Assembly: GCA_031841125.1 (NCBI GenBank)
Contig: CM063106.1
Span: 69,304,101-69,368,100, forward strand
DNA length: 64,000 bases
Source of the DNA: Acanthococcus lagerstroemiae
Lineage: Eukaryota > Arthropoda > Insecta > Hemiptera > Eriococcidae
Direction of reading: 5' to 3'
Shown: positions 45,501 through 56,742 of the stretch, piece by piece
Layout: the number at the start of each line of letters is the position of its first letter
Position numbering within the stretch: position 1 is the stretch's first letter
Position numbers and translations under genes: made by a program
Notes under the pieces: model-generated
Databases searched by the model: none
What the model was told of the DNA's origin: nothing
Seen by the model: only the letters and a program-made list of their open reading frames with translations

Positions 45501-47925
45501 GGCAGAACGTTCTCGGGGTGTTAACCCATCATTTTGTCTACTCTGCTAAGTCTTAAGATTAAATTTTACACCCTAAATGATCACCAATGTAGTACCGTAT
45601 GGTGAGCTGACAGTTTCTGTCTTCCTATTGGTTGTTAGATCATGGTTGTTTGGGTCAATCTCTATTGAGTAATGTTGGTCTATCTGTTTTAATTTTTCTA
45701 TTGGTTGTTAGGGTTAATCAGAGATGCCAACCGAAAATGTTGAAAATCTCCAAAACTCGGTTCAAAAATAAATCCACAACTTCCTGATGAGTGATGACTT
45801 AAACCGCTTTCGAAAAGAGTTTTTCATGTGAAAACATATAACTGATTACGACACATGTTTAGGTATGCTTAAATGCCATACCTGCTAAATAATTGAAACT
45901 GCCTGGTTGATAGAGCTGGATTTCTTGATACCAAACGTCTACAGGGTTGACTTCAGGTGTCACTATCGCTGATTCACTTACGTGAGCTGTAGATGGATTT
46001 GCAAAAATGTTGAAACCATCGTACGAGTTCTGGAAGATCAAGTGCGGTCTACTTTTGTTACCAGCTAACGCTTCCGCCTCTTCTTGAGCTATTTTGTTGA
46101 GCTGGAAATGTAGGATACGTTTTGTATACAAAAAAGATAAGAAATTCAAAAAGCTTTTTAAGTAATTAAAATTGAAGAATTATACATTCGGGTCCAATTG
46201 CAATGGAGGAGCGTCGTGACATTTCCGATACATGTTATGACGCTGGAGGATTTGACTAGCTTGGCGTGTCAGGTTATCTGCTGATGGAATCTCTACGGGA
46301 AAGACGCCGGGACTAAAACAGCGAAATACATGTTTGATTAATATAGAAACAAGAAGACAAGCGGACAGACGGAGATAGACCAACAGTGTAATTAGGTATT
46401 CACAATAGGAATTGGCCAAAAGCAATTAGGTACATCATAAGTGTATGCCGAGTATAACCCGCACTCTTGGATGATTTCGGACTCAAATCGAGTCAAAATC
46501 GTATTAGAATTTGTTACCCACTATCATAGGTCATATACTTATAGTAAAAAATATAATTCTTCACCAATGGATCAAACTGTTTATTCCATGGGAGAAAATC
46601 ATTCTTAATCATAACTTTTGTCGCTCCGAGCTATGGGGCCAACGGGGATAAGTCACTATCATGTTACCAACAAAATTGCAGGTTTCAGTGAGATTCGCAT
46701 TACTCTTTTGATATTTTTTCCTGTATAGATAAGATTAACACATCTCCCGAAATCAGCGGTGTTCTAATTAGTCTGCGTAAATGGTGGGTCGTTTCACAGA
46801 AACTGGGAATGTTAAGGTGGCATTTCTTTTTTTTTGTTAGACTTTGGCTTTTTTCCTCATAATACTTATTTTTATATGTAGTAGAGAACATTGAACAAGT
46901 TTCCAGAGCAGGAGCACTGAAATTTTGGGAGCGAGATGACTTCTCACGAAGTCAGACATCAATATCCATGAATACGGACAAAACGCCTTGCTTAAAAATG
47001 CCTGGGTCTACCTTATGGAAATTTTTTTTATACGCTATTTTGTAGCCAAGGGTTATAGCTACAATTTGAGCCTCATTTAATGTTTCTCGGTTCAATAGTT
47101 CTTTCAAAATTTTGAAGTTTCGAAAAATTGTGACAACTAAACCCGGTTTCCCCTACGATCTGGCACCTGAATCATGTTCAGATATCAAAAATGCACCAAT
47201 ATTATACTATTTGTGGTGCTGAAAAATATACAAGGCACATATTGCACCAGTCGAAAATTGACAACGAGATAATGGACTAAAAACCCTGATAACGGAACTT
47301 TACGTCAACCTTTCTGGAAATGTGAAGTTATTGACAGCAAAATGAACTGCTCAACATATATTTCTGATTTTTCTGAATTATAACACCACTTTATTGAGAA
47401 AAAATAACTCGAAATAAAAATTAAAGAAAAGTAACTCGTATTGAGACAAGATGGTAACACCTACGACGATGGACACCTCCCCGTGCTTTTTGCATATTCA
47501 GAAGATGGTAATTGTCCTGTCTGATCCATTGGATTGATCGAATTTGTCGCGGAGTTATTGTGTCACCCAAAGTGTCCCTCTCCAAAATAAATTAATTCAA
47601 AGTTAGAGTTGAAGATTTGCTGGTAACAAAATATTCTTAGTTTCTGGAGAATGATCCGTATACTATGGTATTCACTTGTTCTGAAATTCTCGTTCTTGTA
47701 TTTTCCATCTGATACCTGGTGAAGATGTAGTCACCCTTGTTTAAGAAAGAAGGATGCATCATATGACATCATAGATGACATTGCTAGTTTTGTGGAAAAA
47801 ATTGAAGTACATAAGTGATTGCGAATTGGACAGGTACATAGTAGGAAACTCTATCAAATTTACCTGAGCATTAAAATGATGCTGGACAGTATAAAAGCAA
47901 AACTTGGAAAATTTAGAGCGTGCAT
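42538..47925 (-). CDS. CAP-domain type I membrane protein, four exons, 347 aa
   Basis: Exons are 47925-47864, 46312-46186, 46101-45882 and 43172-42538, all AG/GT with phases 2, 0 and 1, giving an unbroken 347-residue product. Residues 1-20 (MHALNFPSFAFILSSIILML) are a signal peptide. The CAP region spans about 40-175, with RHNMYRK, LNKIAQEEAEALA, WYQEI, DHFTQLIW (His138) and CKYEPVGN. The usual GEN motif reads GFN, so one of the four family metal-site residues (Glu) is missing. After the CAP domain is a roughly 85-residue Ser/Asn/Thr-rich stalk, then one membrane helix (about 264-291) and a 56-residue Ser/Arg-rich tail. An exterior-facing CAP domain with a cytoplasmic tail is inferred. The introns contain foldbacks and dispersed repeats. 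Function unknown. Confidence 0.87.
43531..44253. repeat. inverted-repeat element, about 720 bp, in CAP intron
   Basis: GGTCTAGGTGCAAACAAGAC at about 43541-43560 is found inverted at about 44219-44240, and pairing extends to roughly 38 bases per arm (ATATG at the outer edge, TCCAAA at the inner). The interior includes a frame of 132 codons (43942-43544, minus) with no recognisable domain. Likely a non-autonomous DNA element. No target duplication was identified. Confidence 0.6.
44441..44640. repeat. foldback element, about 200 bp
   Basis: ATATCGATGGTGTTGTGCAAGA at the left pairs with TCTTGCACAACCCCCTCGATAT at the right. Inner blocks TTCGCATCTACAG and CTGCAGATGCGAAG, and GGGCCAATCTG and CAGATTGGCCC, also pair. 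It lies in the last intron of the second CAP gene. Confidence 0.7.
44650..45310 (+). repeat. degenerate short-motif repeat (AATGAGT-like)
   Basis: The motif AATGAGT or AATAAGT, usually followed by pyrimidine-rich bases, recurs many times at irregular spacing of about 15-40 bases (for example near 44672, 44763, 44974, 45043, 45095 and 45297). It looks like an old, drifted minisatellite. No gene supported. Confidence 0.45.
46988..47155 (+). repeat. single copy of family B repeat
   Basis: Matches the second half of each unit at 4020-4440, including GCCAAGGGTTATAGCTACAA, TTTCTCGGTTCAATAG and AATTGTGACAACTAAACCCGG. It is in the first intron of the second CAP gene. Confidence 0.7.
47505..47660 (+). 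repeat. dispersed repeat copy, inverted relative at 53573-53705
   Basis: Shares ATGGTAATTGTCCTGTCTG, GTTATTGTGT and GGTAACAAAATATTCTTAG-type blocks in the same order with the inverse of 53573-53705. Its right end resembles the end of family C. It lies in the first intron of the second CAP gene. Confidence 0.6.
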
Positions 47926-49045
47926 TCTGCAGAATTGTAGTTTTCTTGAATATCTGTAACGCTGTTCAACTGTTGATAAACTGTCTGGAACAAACATAAT
48001 GAGTAACTGAAAACAATCAGTTTTGAAAATCGTTAATCTGGTGTTACCGTGCTTTTTCAATTATTTTTTCCTTTCAAGACAATTCTGACTGCAACTATTT
48101 GTATTAGAAAGTATAAACATTTGACTAACCACAATTTCGAAGGAGTATGTCTTCTACTCGATATGTCGTTATAATAGTACAGGGCCCATAGTGGAACATA
48201 GGTACGAAAGGTACGATCGATCAACCACTTTGTTCGCAGAAATCAAATTCAAAAATCGACCATACTTCAAAAATAACTATTTTTTTAAAATCTGTGGTTA
48301 AAAATTTGGATTTTTAGTCTTGTAGTTCATGGAAAACATTATTTATCAATTCTGATAGTTAATTTTCGTCATCACAGAATGTAAGAAAATTTTGAATATT
48401 GATCTGTTAGTTAAATCACGTTAATTTTTGGGATGTTAGTTTTTATATAGAAATCAAAAATCGAAAAATTGACTAATGTTCCAGAAAACTGGGAAAAAAT
48501 TCTTTTTACTAACAAATTGACGGATCAATCGTACCCATGTGATAGTTGTAGAAGTTAAGTTTAAGCAGGGTTGCCAATACCTAAAAAAAATGATGGTATA
48601 ATATTTCCGTAAAGATGTAAGATGATAATGGTTAAAAAAGAGGGGTAATGGTATTCGTTCGCTTTGCTCGCAAAGATGATTTTTTATGTCCTGAAAATCG
48701 GAAAAATTCTTTGAAAAAACTGTTACGGTATTTTTAAAGCTTCATGGTGTAGAATTTCTTTCTCATTTTCTAAAGATTCTATGCCGTCTTCCACGAAACA
48801 TCTTCATAAAGGAAAAGTGTCTTTTAAATAAAATGTCAAAAAAAAAGGAAAAAAAAAAAAAGGAACCGAATGATATTCTTAACTCGTTGAATCCATATTA
48901 TTAGTATTTGGCACTCAGCAAACAAGTATATTATAATTCAATTTAAAAAACAGCATTTTTATAAAATTTATGGCATAAAATTTTAAATTATGGTTGAACA
49001 AAGTTCTGGAAATGGTAACGAAAATGGCGCGTAGCTACCGTAAAT

Positions 49046-49223
49046 TGGAGTAACTTCGGAGTTGTGGGGGAACTCCAGACATTGTCGGTTCACCACATGC
49101 CAGTGCAGCTAAAATTTCTGCTTTCACTTGACACCCTGGTTAATGTAGAAATAACGCATCTAACCAATGTTACTCCAGTTCTGTCAATGTCCAGAGTTCC
49201 CTCACAAATCCGAAGTTACGCCA
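49046..49223. repeat. foldback element, about 178 bp
   Basis: TGGAGTAACTTCGGAGTTGT at the left end pairs with the inverse of ACAAATCCGAAGTTACGCCA at the right end. Pairing continues to about 43 bases per arm with a few mismatches. Likely a miniature DNA transposon; the target duplication was not resolved. Confidence 0.7.
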
Positions 49224-49317
49224 GCTTACAGGACGTGTCAAAAATCATGGTACATCGAGGAAAAAGTGGTACAAAATGCCGTAGGATGACGTAGTTGGCA
49301 ACAGAAACATACCGATA

Positions 49318-49545
49318 GGGAGGCAGAGGGGGGCAACTTACTCCCCCTGCAGGAAATTTTAACCCAGCAGTTGGGAAAATTTACCATTTCAGTCAGGCGA
49401 GTTGGAAAAATGCAACAAGTTAAAAGTTAATTATTTTTTTTATTTTAATTTTTTTGCTTTGATGTTTGAGAATTCTGATGAGTCAGTTGGGACGTTCACA
49501 ATTTTTACTCCCCCTAGAAAAACTCTTCGGTACGTTCCTGGTTGG
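49318..49545 (+). repeat. dispersed repeat copy (family D)
   Basis: Contains GAGTTGGAAAAATGCAACAAG, an A/T tract, and ACTCCCCCTAGAAAAACTCTTCGG near its right end, paralleling 6790-6975 and the inverse of 41858-42165. Confidence 0.5.
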
Positions 49546-51173
49546 CAATCTTGAGTTTAATCGTACTTAGGTATAATTTATGTCACATTTTATCGAAAAA
49601 GTTTGAGCCACATGAGATGGATAAAAAAAAAAGGGGAGACTATACTTTTGAAGACATTACGTAAGTTTCATGACCTTTTTAGGGCCCTTGCAATGCAAAT
49701 ACCGTGCGAGTTTACCATTTCTGTGTCACTGAAGCAACCAATCAAAGATTATTTTATATTATCAGTAACCAATTGAATGTCCTAACTGCTCTTCGATCTA
49801 CAGTGTTATACTCGTATCTGCTGTAGGTACTGAATGAGTTGGAGCTTCTTGCTAGGTCCTTTCGGTCAGTCCACTGATGATGCTCTTCTAGCAATTTACT
49901 ATCAACTTGTTTGTACTTCAAAGGACCGTGGTGGCGGTGATCACATCCCTCAGTCTTATTTGGAAGTTGGCACTCGGCAAATTCTAATAGCCAGACATCA
50001 CCTCCACCTAAACAATTTGCTTGCTACAACCCTGGAACTTCGTATTCTATCTGTTCTGGTTTCAACTCCCGAGTGAAAACTTTTGTGCTTGATAAAAATA
50101 TGTAAGTGTAAGAAAGTTGCTTTTCTGTATTCCAGAGGGTGGATTGTAACCCGAAAACCCTTGATATTTGTGGCCTCTTGTGTACAAAATACAGTATGGT
50201 TTTAATTTTTTTTTTTTTTTGGTCGTAGTATAGTTGCTGAACATAGGCACAAGGGGGGGGGGAGAAGGCTGGGAAGCTTGGCCTATCCTAATCATCTGAA
50301 AGCAATGTCCTCAAAAACTGAAAAATTATACGAGCGAAAAAATTTTCAGCTTTAGTTTGGTATATGTCAACCTCCCATTAACTTCCTCTCTTCAAGATCA
50401 GTTCTCTGCGCTTATGTTGCTGAATCAATGTATAATGACTGTGGCTAAGCTAAAGTCTTGGAACAGAAAGCTGCTATGTATCTGCACCATGTTTGTCAAT
50501 TCTATTCACGCATGAAAACATATTTTTTGAACATTCATAACGTTAATCTTCATAAGGCTTATTATCTACGATGTATATCGTGATAGACTTTTCAACTTAG
50601 ATGTCCCGAACGTGTAAAATAAAGTAACAAGGTTTCAAAGCACAAAATAACTATCAAAGTATTTCACTATTCTAGAAATGGCAGCGCTTATATTCCGTTA
50701 TACTAAAATTATTTTAGATGAATTAAATGGTACCTTAAGGTGTACGGCGAGAAAGTTCTGCGTGTAGTTTGATGAGAACCGTCTTTAATCCAACGCGGCT
50801 GTTCCGAACAAAAGCTCATATTTCGTTTCAGACATTCATCCCACGGTAGGCATCGTAATAAATGCCCAAGAAACTGAGCTTCTCATTTTAAAGTAATTTC
50901 ACAGTCGACGTTATGATGTTTAAACAGTTAAGCCATGGCAAATTCAGTTTCCATAATTGTAAACATGACGGAGGCATGGAAAATAAATACACATTCGACA
51001 CTGGAGGTTTGCGAAATGTACAGCTTGTATTTGAAATATCGAAACGAAAATATGCACGCATTAGAGCATAGAATTACCACACCAATTTTATCCAAAATAT
51101 GCACTGCTTTGTATTGCGTTATAAAAATATAAATGGTCAGGTGCATAAGGTGAATGAAATCCAAGAGCTTACT

Positions 51174-54100
51174 TCATCGGGCATATATGAGAACAATTAA
51201 TAGGGCTATGATGGAAACTACAATTGTGATAACTACGATGTATACATGGACAGGTATCTTCTTTTTACGCAAGTTGTCGGTGTCAGTCGGAGGGACGTTT
51301 GTATCGAAAGCTCCTTGGAGGTTTCCAGGTGGGTAGTAGTTACAAACGACAACCACAGCTGGTTCTTTACTCACACCAATACCACAACCCAGTTGTTCCG
51401 TTGTTTTCCAGATTACTTGAGTAAAATGCCCTGTGAATGAAAAAAATAAAAATAAAATAAATAAAATACTTGAGTTATGAGCATTGCAGAAATCTAACAG
51501 AGCTTTGGCGGGCTGGTAATGTTTCGTTTTATTTATAGGACAGAGAGCATTTTTACTTTTAGTTCAAGTATTTAGTACAGAAAGATTTCAGATATAATGA
51601 GCAATGTCAATGCAAAGACAAAGGGACAAGTACAATTACAACAAAGTCTACAAACTAGACTGTGAACAGGGCAGAGGGGCTACAACTTGTGTATTGCTCG
51701 GCGGCTGAAGCAACACACCAAACTATTTGTGTATTGCTGAGCAGCGCACACCAAAGAATGGGGAAAATTTAGAAGAAAGTCATAATATCATATAGTAAAA
51801 CTTTTTGACATGAACTTGTTTGCAATCTGCTTGTAAATATAGGGTGTGCCAAAATAGTTGACCTGTTTTTAAACGCTTACCATGTGGCAACACTGATTCT
51901 GTGTAAAAATGTTTATTCTAAAAAACAGTGTTGCGGCAACTCAGCGCGCATTTCGAAAACGGTTTAAACTGAAAAGACACGATCTCGTTCCATCTCCAAA
52001 GGCAATCCTGCCGCTTATGTTCTCCCCTTTCTGAACGTTACTGGTGATGTCCTTAGGTCGAGCATTCTCCGCCCACCGCTGGATTGCTTTCGGAGAGGGA
52101 ACGAGATCGTGTGTCTTTTCAGTTTGATCCATTTTCGAAAAGCGGTGCTGAATCGCCGCAACACTGTTTTTGTTTTTTTTAGAATAAACGTTTCTACACA
52201 GAAACCGCGATGTTCTCCAGATCACAGAACCATGCTACATGCTTACTACATGGCAAAATGGCATACATAGCCGAATATTTTCATGAAAAAAATTGCCTAC
52301 GCATCAGTGTTGCCACATGGTAAGCGTTTACAAACAGGTCAGCTATTTTGGCATACCCTGTACTGAATAAAATGAAGGAGGTATCTGTAAAAAGGGCGGT
52401 CCTTCTCCTTTTATTGTTACTTTTTCACTCTTATCTAAGTTTTTGAAAAAATTGAGAATTTCAACAAGGAGCTGCAAGTCAAGGCGGTAAATTTCAGAAA
52501 ATCGTACATGAAAGTTGTGAAGGATTTGCTTTTAGCTAGTTGAAATCATTTTCCTCAGATTTAAAAAGATATCCCTTCAGCTTCTATGAAGCTTGAATTA
52601 TTAACCAGTCTTACCAAGGGCAAGGAAGGCTCCAAAGAAGTATGATTCTGCTTCTTCTCCACATGTTTTCACTGTTGAGGAATTATATCGGAAAAAGTTT
52701 TATGAAATTATTGATTCAGTAACTTTAGCTCATAATGATAGGCTTAACAATATTGATAAAACATTTTTTTATTTTAAATTAAAGATTTTTATTATTAGTA
52801 CAGATCTAGATAGTACCTACCTAGACTGCTACTGAAACATAATATTTTATAAAGAGGAGCTTAACGGAATTGACACAGAACGTCTAATTCTACAATGATA
52901 TGATGTTTGATTTGTTAAAAGGTAAAAAATGTATTTATAGTATTTACGATGTTGCATTATATTTTAGAGATAACGTAACGGCCCTAGACCTACTACCTTG
53001 TATTAGAACTCTGTATTAATAATCTTTCTTACAATTCCTATTTCCATACGTACTTGCAAAAGATCACTACAAGAAGACTGCAAAAATGACAGCGACTAAT
53101 TTGAATAAATTTTCTGTGTTACATGTACACAGAGATAAATATAAAAATTTAGATTTACATGGATGAATGAATGTAGGATTTCAAAATTAAAACAAAGGTG
53201 CAGTACTTTTGTTATTCAAAAATACATGACTGAGTATTTCTAGAATTCGTATAATATATATTTTTCAAATAGGTAAATAGATTTGTGCCAATAAAATAAA
53301 TGAGATTGAACGAAGATTGTTTTTAAAAAAAAGGTCATGTGTAAGTGGTGGGGTGGGTGGGTATAAAAGTAGCACTGAGCTTTGAGCAACACATCAGAGA
53401 ATTATAAATTATAAGTTGGGAACATTGCAACATGACCTACATTGGAGAGTCAGGTAAAAAGCTTGAAACCACTAGAATGAAAGAATACATGAAAGATACA
53501 GATTCTTAGATTTATACTCTAATCAGTGATTGAAAAACACTTAAATGATCAGCAACATGACAATATAGGGATAATTCTCCAGAAACTGAGAATATTTTGT
53601 TACCGGCTAATTTTAAACTTTTTTTTGTGGTGGGGGGGGGATTACACAATAACATTCGCAATAAATTCCACCAATTTAATTCACCAGACAGGACAATTAC
53701 CATATTTTGAGTGGAAAAAGCACAGGGAGGGATTTTACCATTTTGTTTCAATACTTATTATTTTTTTGAATTTTATTTTAAATTTTTTTCCCCCTTCAAT
53801 AAAAAAGAAGATATTATTATTCAGAAAGATTGAGCGCATATGTTAAGAAGTTCAGTTTGCTGTCAGTGGCTTCACATTTCCAGAGAGGATGGCGTAAATT
53901 TCGTTACCGGGTTTTCAGTCCATTGTTGTGGTCCATCACTGATGAGTGCACAGATACGTACCTTATACATTTCTCAGCGCATACAATGGCAATACTGGCA
54001 CAATTTGTTAGATCGTAATCACTATGGCGACTATGATAGCAAAATTTTCAAAAATTCCACATGAAAGGAAATTCTTGAAGCTGTTTTGTTCATAGTCGTG

Positions 54101-56742
54101 GATATCAGTGCTTTCGCCATAGATAAGATGTCTATCGTCGTGGACAGAAGTCGTCCCCCTCCCTAAATTATGATGCTTCTGCTCTTAAACTTATTGAATA
54201 TATTTTCCACTACATAAAACTAAATATTATGGGGCGGGGGGGTAGTCTAACAAGGGAAAAAAAAAAATGCCACCTTAATAATCTCAGTTTCTGTAGAATG
54301 ACTCACAGGCCTAACAGAGAAATTCCGAATTCTAATACAAAACAACCAGGCTTGACGTGAGAGTAAGGGAAAGGAGAATTCCTCCCGGATGTAGACTTGT
54401 CTGGAGCCTGGATTTCTCATCGTCTGATCTTTATTTATATTGTCTGATATTATTTTGAATCTTTGAGTTCAAAATCATAATCTCTGAGAAAAGTCTGGAA
54501 AAATCGTATAACTTTCTTGTTTTGGCGTTTTCCTCCGGGTTTGAATTTTCTTTCGTCAGCCCTGAATACAACACAAGAAAAAGAAAACTACGAGAACACA
54601 TGGAAATAATCAAAATAAAAAGAGGACAAAACAATCAAAACAATTTGGTAACACAATAACTAATTCTGACAGTGAACTACCCTTCATGTAATGAGATCAA
54701 CAGACATCAGGCAAACAGACCAGAACACCACAGCCAATAGGGGAGCAGAACATATTCAGGCTTACTATACGGTACTACCTCACCGATATAATGAGAATCT
54801 TAGTTGTAAGAGAGCTGTATGTCGTGTGGATAATGGAGTAAAATTCGAAAATGTTAAACTAAAAAAAACTTACAACTGAAAGTGAAACGGCTATTTGTAT
54901 TAATTAAGTAAATTAATCATTCATTTTTCTCGCAGAAGAAATGAACTAAAAAAATGATTGCTCGTTGAAAATGAAAACCAACAATTTTTCCAGTGATCTT
55001 GACAATTATATTAGGGTATTGCGATTAATACCCGTAATTACGTGTTATTGAAGAATGTCGCAGAATTCCTTTACTAGTAATCTTCTCCTGGAAAATCAAA
55101 ATCAAAATAGTCTTTATTATGGCTAAGTAACAGTTGGATACAGAATGTAATCCTAGTAGTGGCAATTCAGAAGAAGTAAGAATCAAGCATGTATTTTTTA
55201 CCCCCTCGTCCCTGGTCCACCGCCTGGTAAGTACTTGGCTCATTCAGTAGCCTAGTCAGAATTTTTGCAAGGGGGAGGCCGAGAAAAACAAAAAAGTAAA
55301 TATGCCTTTTTTTAATCGAGCTGTCCTAAATATACTGTAGCCCTCAGAAAAAAAAGTAGCGTAGTTAAGAAGACGATGGGAAAGATGCCCCCTGAGGCCC
55401 CTGAGCTACGCCATCGAGTTCATTGTTTTGCGCTCACGATGGTAACTAAGTGAACAGATAAGAGAGAAATACTTGGATTTTTCCCTTAACATTGAAAATG
55501 AAAATGTCCTCCAAGTGTGCTGTGAGTTTTTTATAATTCATTGGATTATTATTAATCAGGCGACAATTTTTCTCGGGACCTTTTACTGTTTATTACAGCG
55601 CCATTCAGTTTCTTCTCTCGAGAAGAGAGGGGCGGCAGTACTTAAAATTAGCGAAGTCTCTTTATAATCCTTCAGTGATCATGCGATTTCACAGGACGGG
55701 TTTAAAACTCTTTACAGCTTTTTCAAACTTGTTGATGGCTCCCTAGGACAGTTTAAAACTAAATATTGTCATGCAAATCAGGTGTACATGTCCAATCTGA
55801 AGCCCATGTTTTTTTAGAATAAAAGTTGACTGTGACCCATGACCTTGATACTTCTACCACATACTCGTAAATTTCTTTTTCTTATAAAATGAAAAAGAAC
55901 TGCGCGGAAGACTCGAATAATTCGGTTTTTGTACTGAAACAGAGTTGTAATTAGCTGTAAATAAAAACTTTATGAGATTACCGTATTCCTCAAATTTGCC
56001 GTCAGGGTAATTCGATTTCTCATCATACCAGCTTTGAACCGGGTTCATCCCTTTTTGAACCATTAGGTTATTGACATCGCCACTGCTTTTCCATAGGTTT
56101 TCTCCATATTTAATGCCTGGATGATGACGAAATTCATTTTTTTCTGCTAATTCCTCTGCGTACTTCTGAGCGAATTCACGTATCTGCAATAAAGGATTAT
56201 TATTGTAGTTTCGGAATCAACTTCATGTGCACAAGCTGGGCTGGTAGATTCCAGGACTACTGGAGATACTTACAATCTGCTGTAAATCAAATATACGAGT
56301 TTAACACACTAGATAAATGAGAGTAAAAATCGTATGGGTATCTAGACATACTTTTCATATGAATGTCACTAATGTAAGTTAGTACACAGATAGTTTAATT
56401 AAAATGAAGTTCCTTCGGTGACTTACAGTTTGATTCAGAACCAGGTCTGGCACTTTGTGCATCTGACGGAAGGAATTGTGCTCCCGTAGTATTCTCTCAT
56501 TTTTTTCCAACAACAACTCTTTGCTCGGCGAACTGTTGAAAATAAAATACATCAGTTAGACTGCAGGTATTAGTGCTGCATGTAATTAACAAGCTCCATA
56601 AACGAATTCAGAATGTCAGTGAAATTTGATCTTAAATCTGATACAAACGAGGATATTATGTCGACATTGTTTTATACCTGAGTACAATACGAGAACCCAC
56701 AGCGCACACAGAGATTAGAAAAAACAATTTTCGAAAATACAT
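51174..56742 (-). CDS. CAP-domain protein with C-terminal membrane anchor, four exons, 209 aa
   Basis: Exons are 56742-56678, 56532-56427, 56183-55982 and 51430-51174. Borders are AG/GT, phases are 2, 0 and 1, and the total of 630 bases gives 209 residues plus stop. Residues 1 to about 21 (MYFRKLFFLISVCAVG...) are a signal peptide. CAP motifs are HNSFR (40-44), KNEFRHH (72-78), YGEN (83-86), WYDE (109-112), GHFTQVIW (125-132) and CNYYPPGN. The four family metal-site residues (His77 or 78, Glu85, Glu112, His126) are all present. The last 23 residues (187-209) are strongly hydrophobic and end IYAR, giving a tail anchor or single-pass helix with almost no cytoplasmic part. The 4.5-kb last intron holds a mariner-type miniature element and dispersed repeats. 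Function unknown. Confidence 0.9.
51838..52362. mobile_element. mariner-type palindromic miniature element
   Basis: TA target duplications at 51838-51839 and 52361-52362 bound a 521-bp element. The outer inverted repeats are about 57 bases (AGGGTGTGCCAAAATAG... at the left). A second inner set pairs around ACAGTGTTGCGGC and again around ACGATCTCGTTCC, so almost the whole element folds on itself about a centre near 52045. A minus-strand frame contains SVAAIQHRFSK and PSPKAIQRWAENAR. These resemble the N-terminal helix-turn-helix of mariner-type transposases, so this is probably a rearranged deletion derivative. Confidence 0.85.
53573..53705 (-). repeat. dispersed repeat copy, inverse of 47505-47660
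   Basis: Starts TTCTCCAGAAACTGAGAATA and ends GACAATTACCATAT, the inverse order of the copy in the second CAP gene's first intron. It includes a poly-G tract near 53630. It lies in the last intron of the third CAP gene. Confidence 0.6.
54145..54320 (+). repeat. dispersed repeat copy (family C)
   Basis: Parallels 32905-33125: CCCTCCCTAAATTATGATG, a poly-G run, then CTCAGTTTCTGTAGAATGA. Intronic in the third CAP gene. Confidence 0.6.

Larger units (their letters stand above)
47926..51173. other. intergenic region between second and third CAP genes
   Basis: No exon supported. It would hold the promoter of the second CAP gene just above 47925, but no core element was recognised. It contains a foldback at 49046-49223 and a family D copy at 49318-49545. 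Confidence 0.5.
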
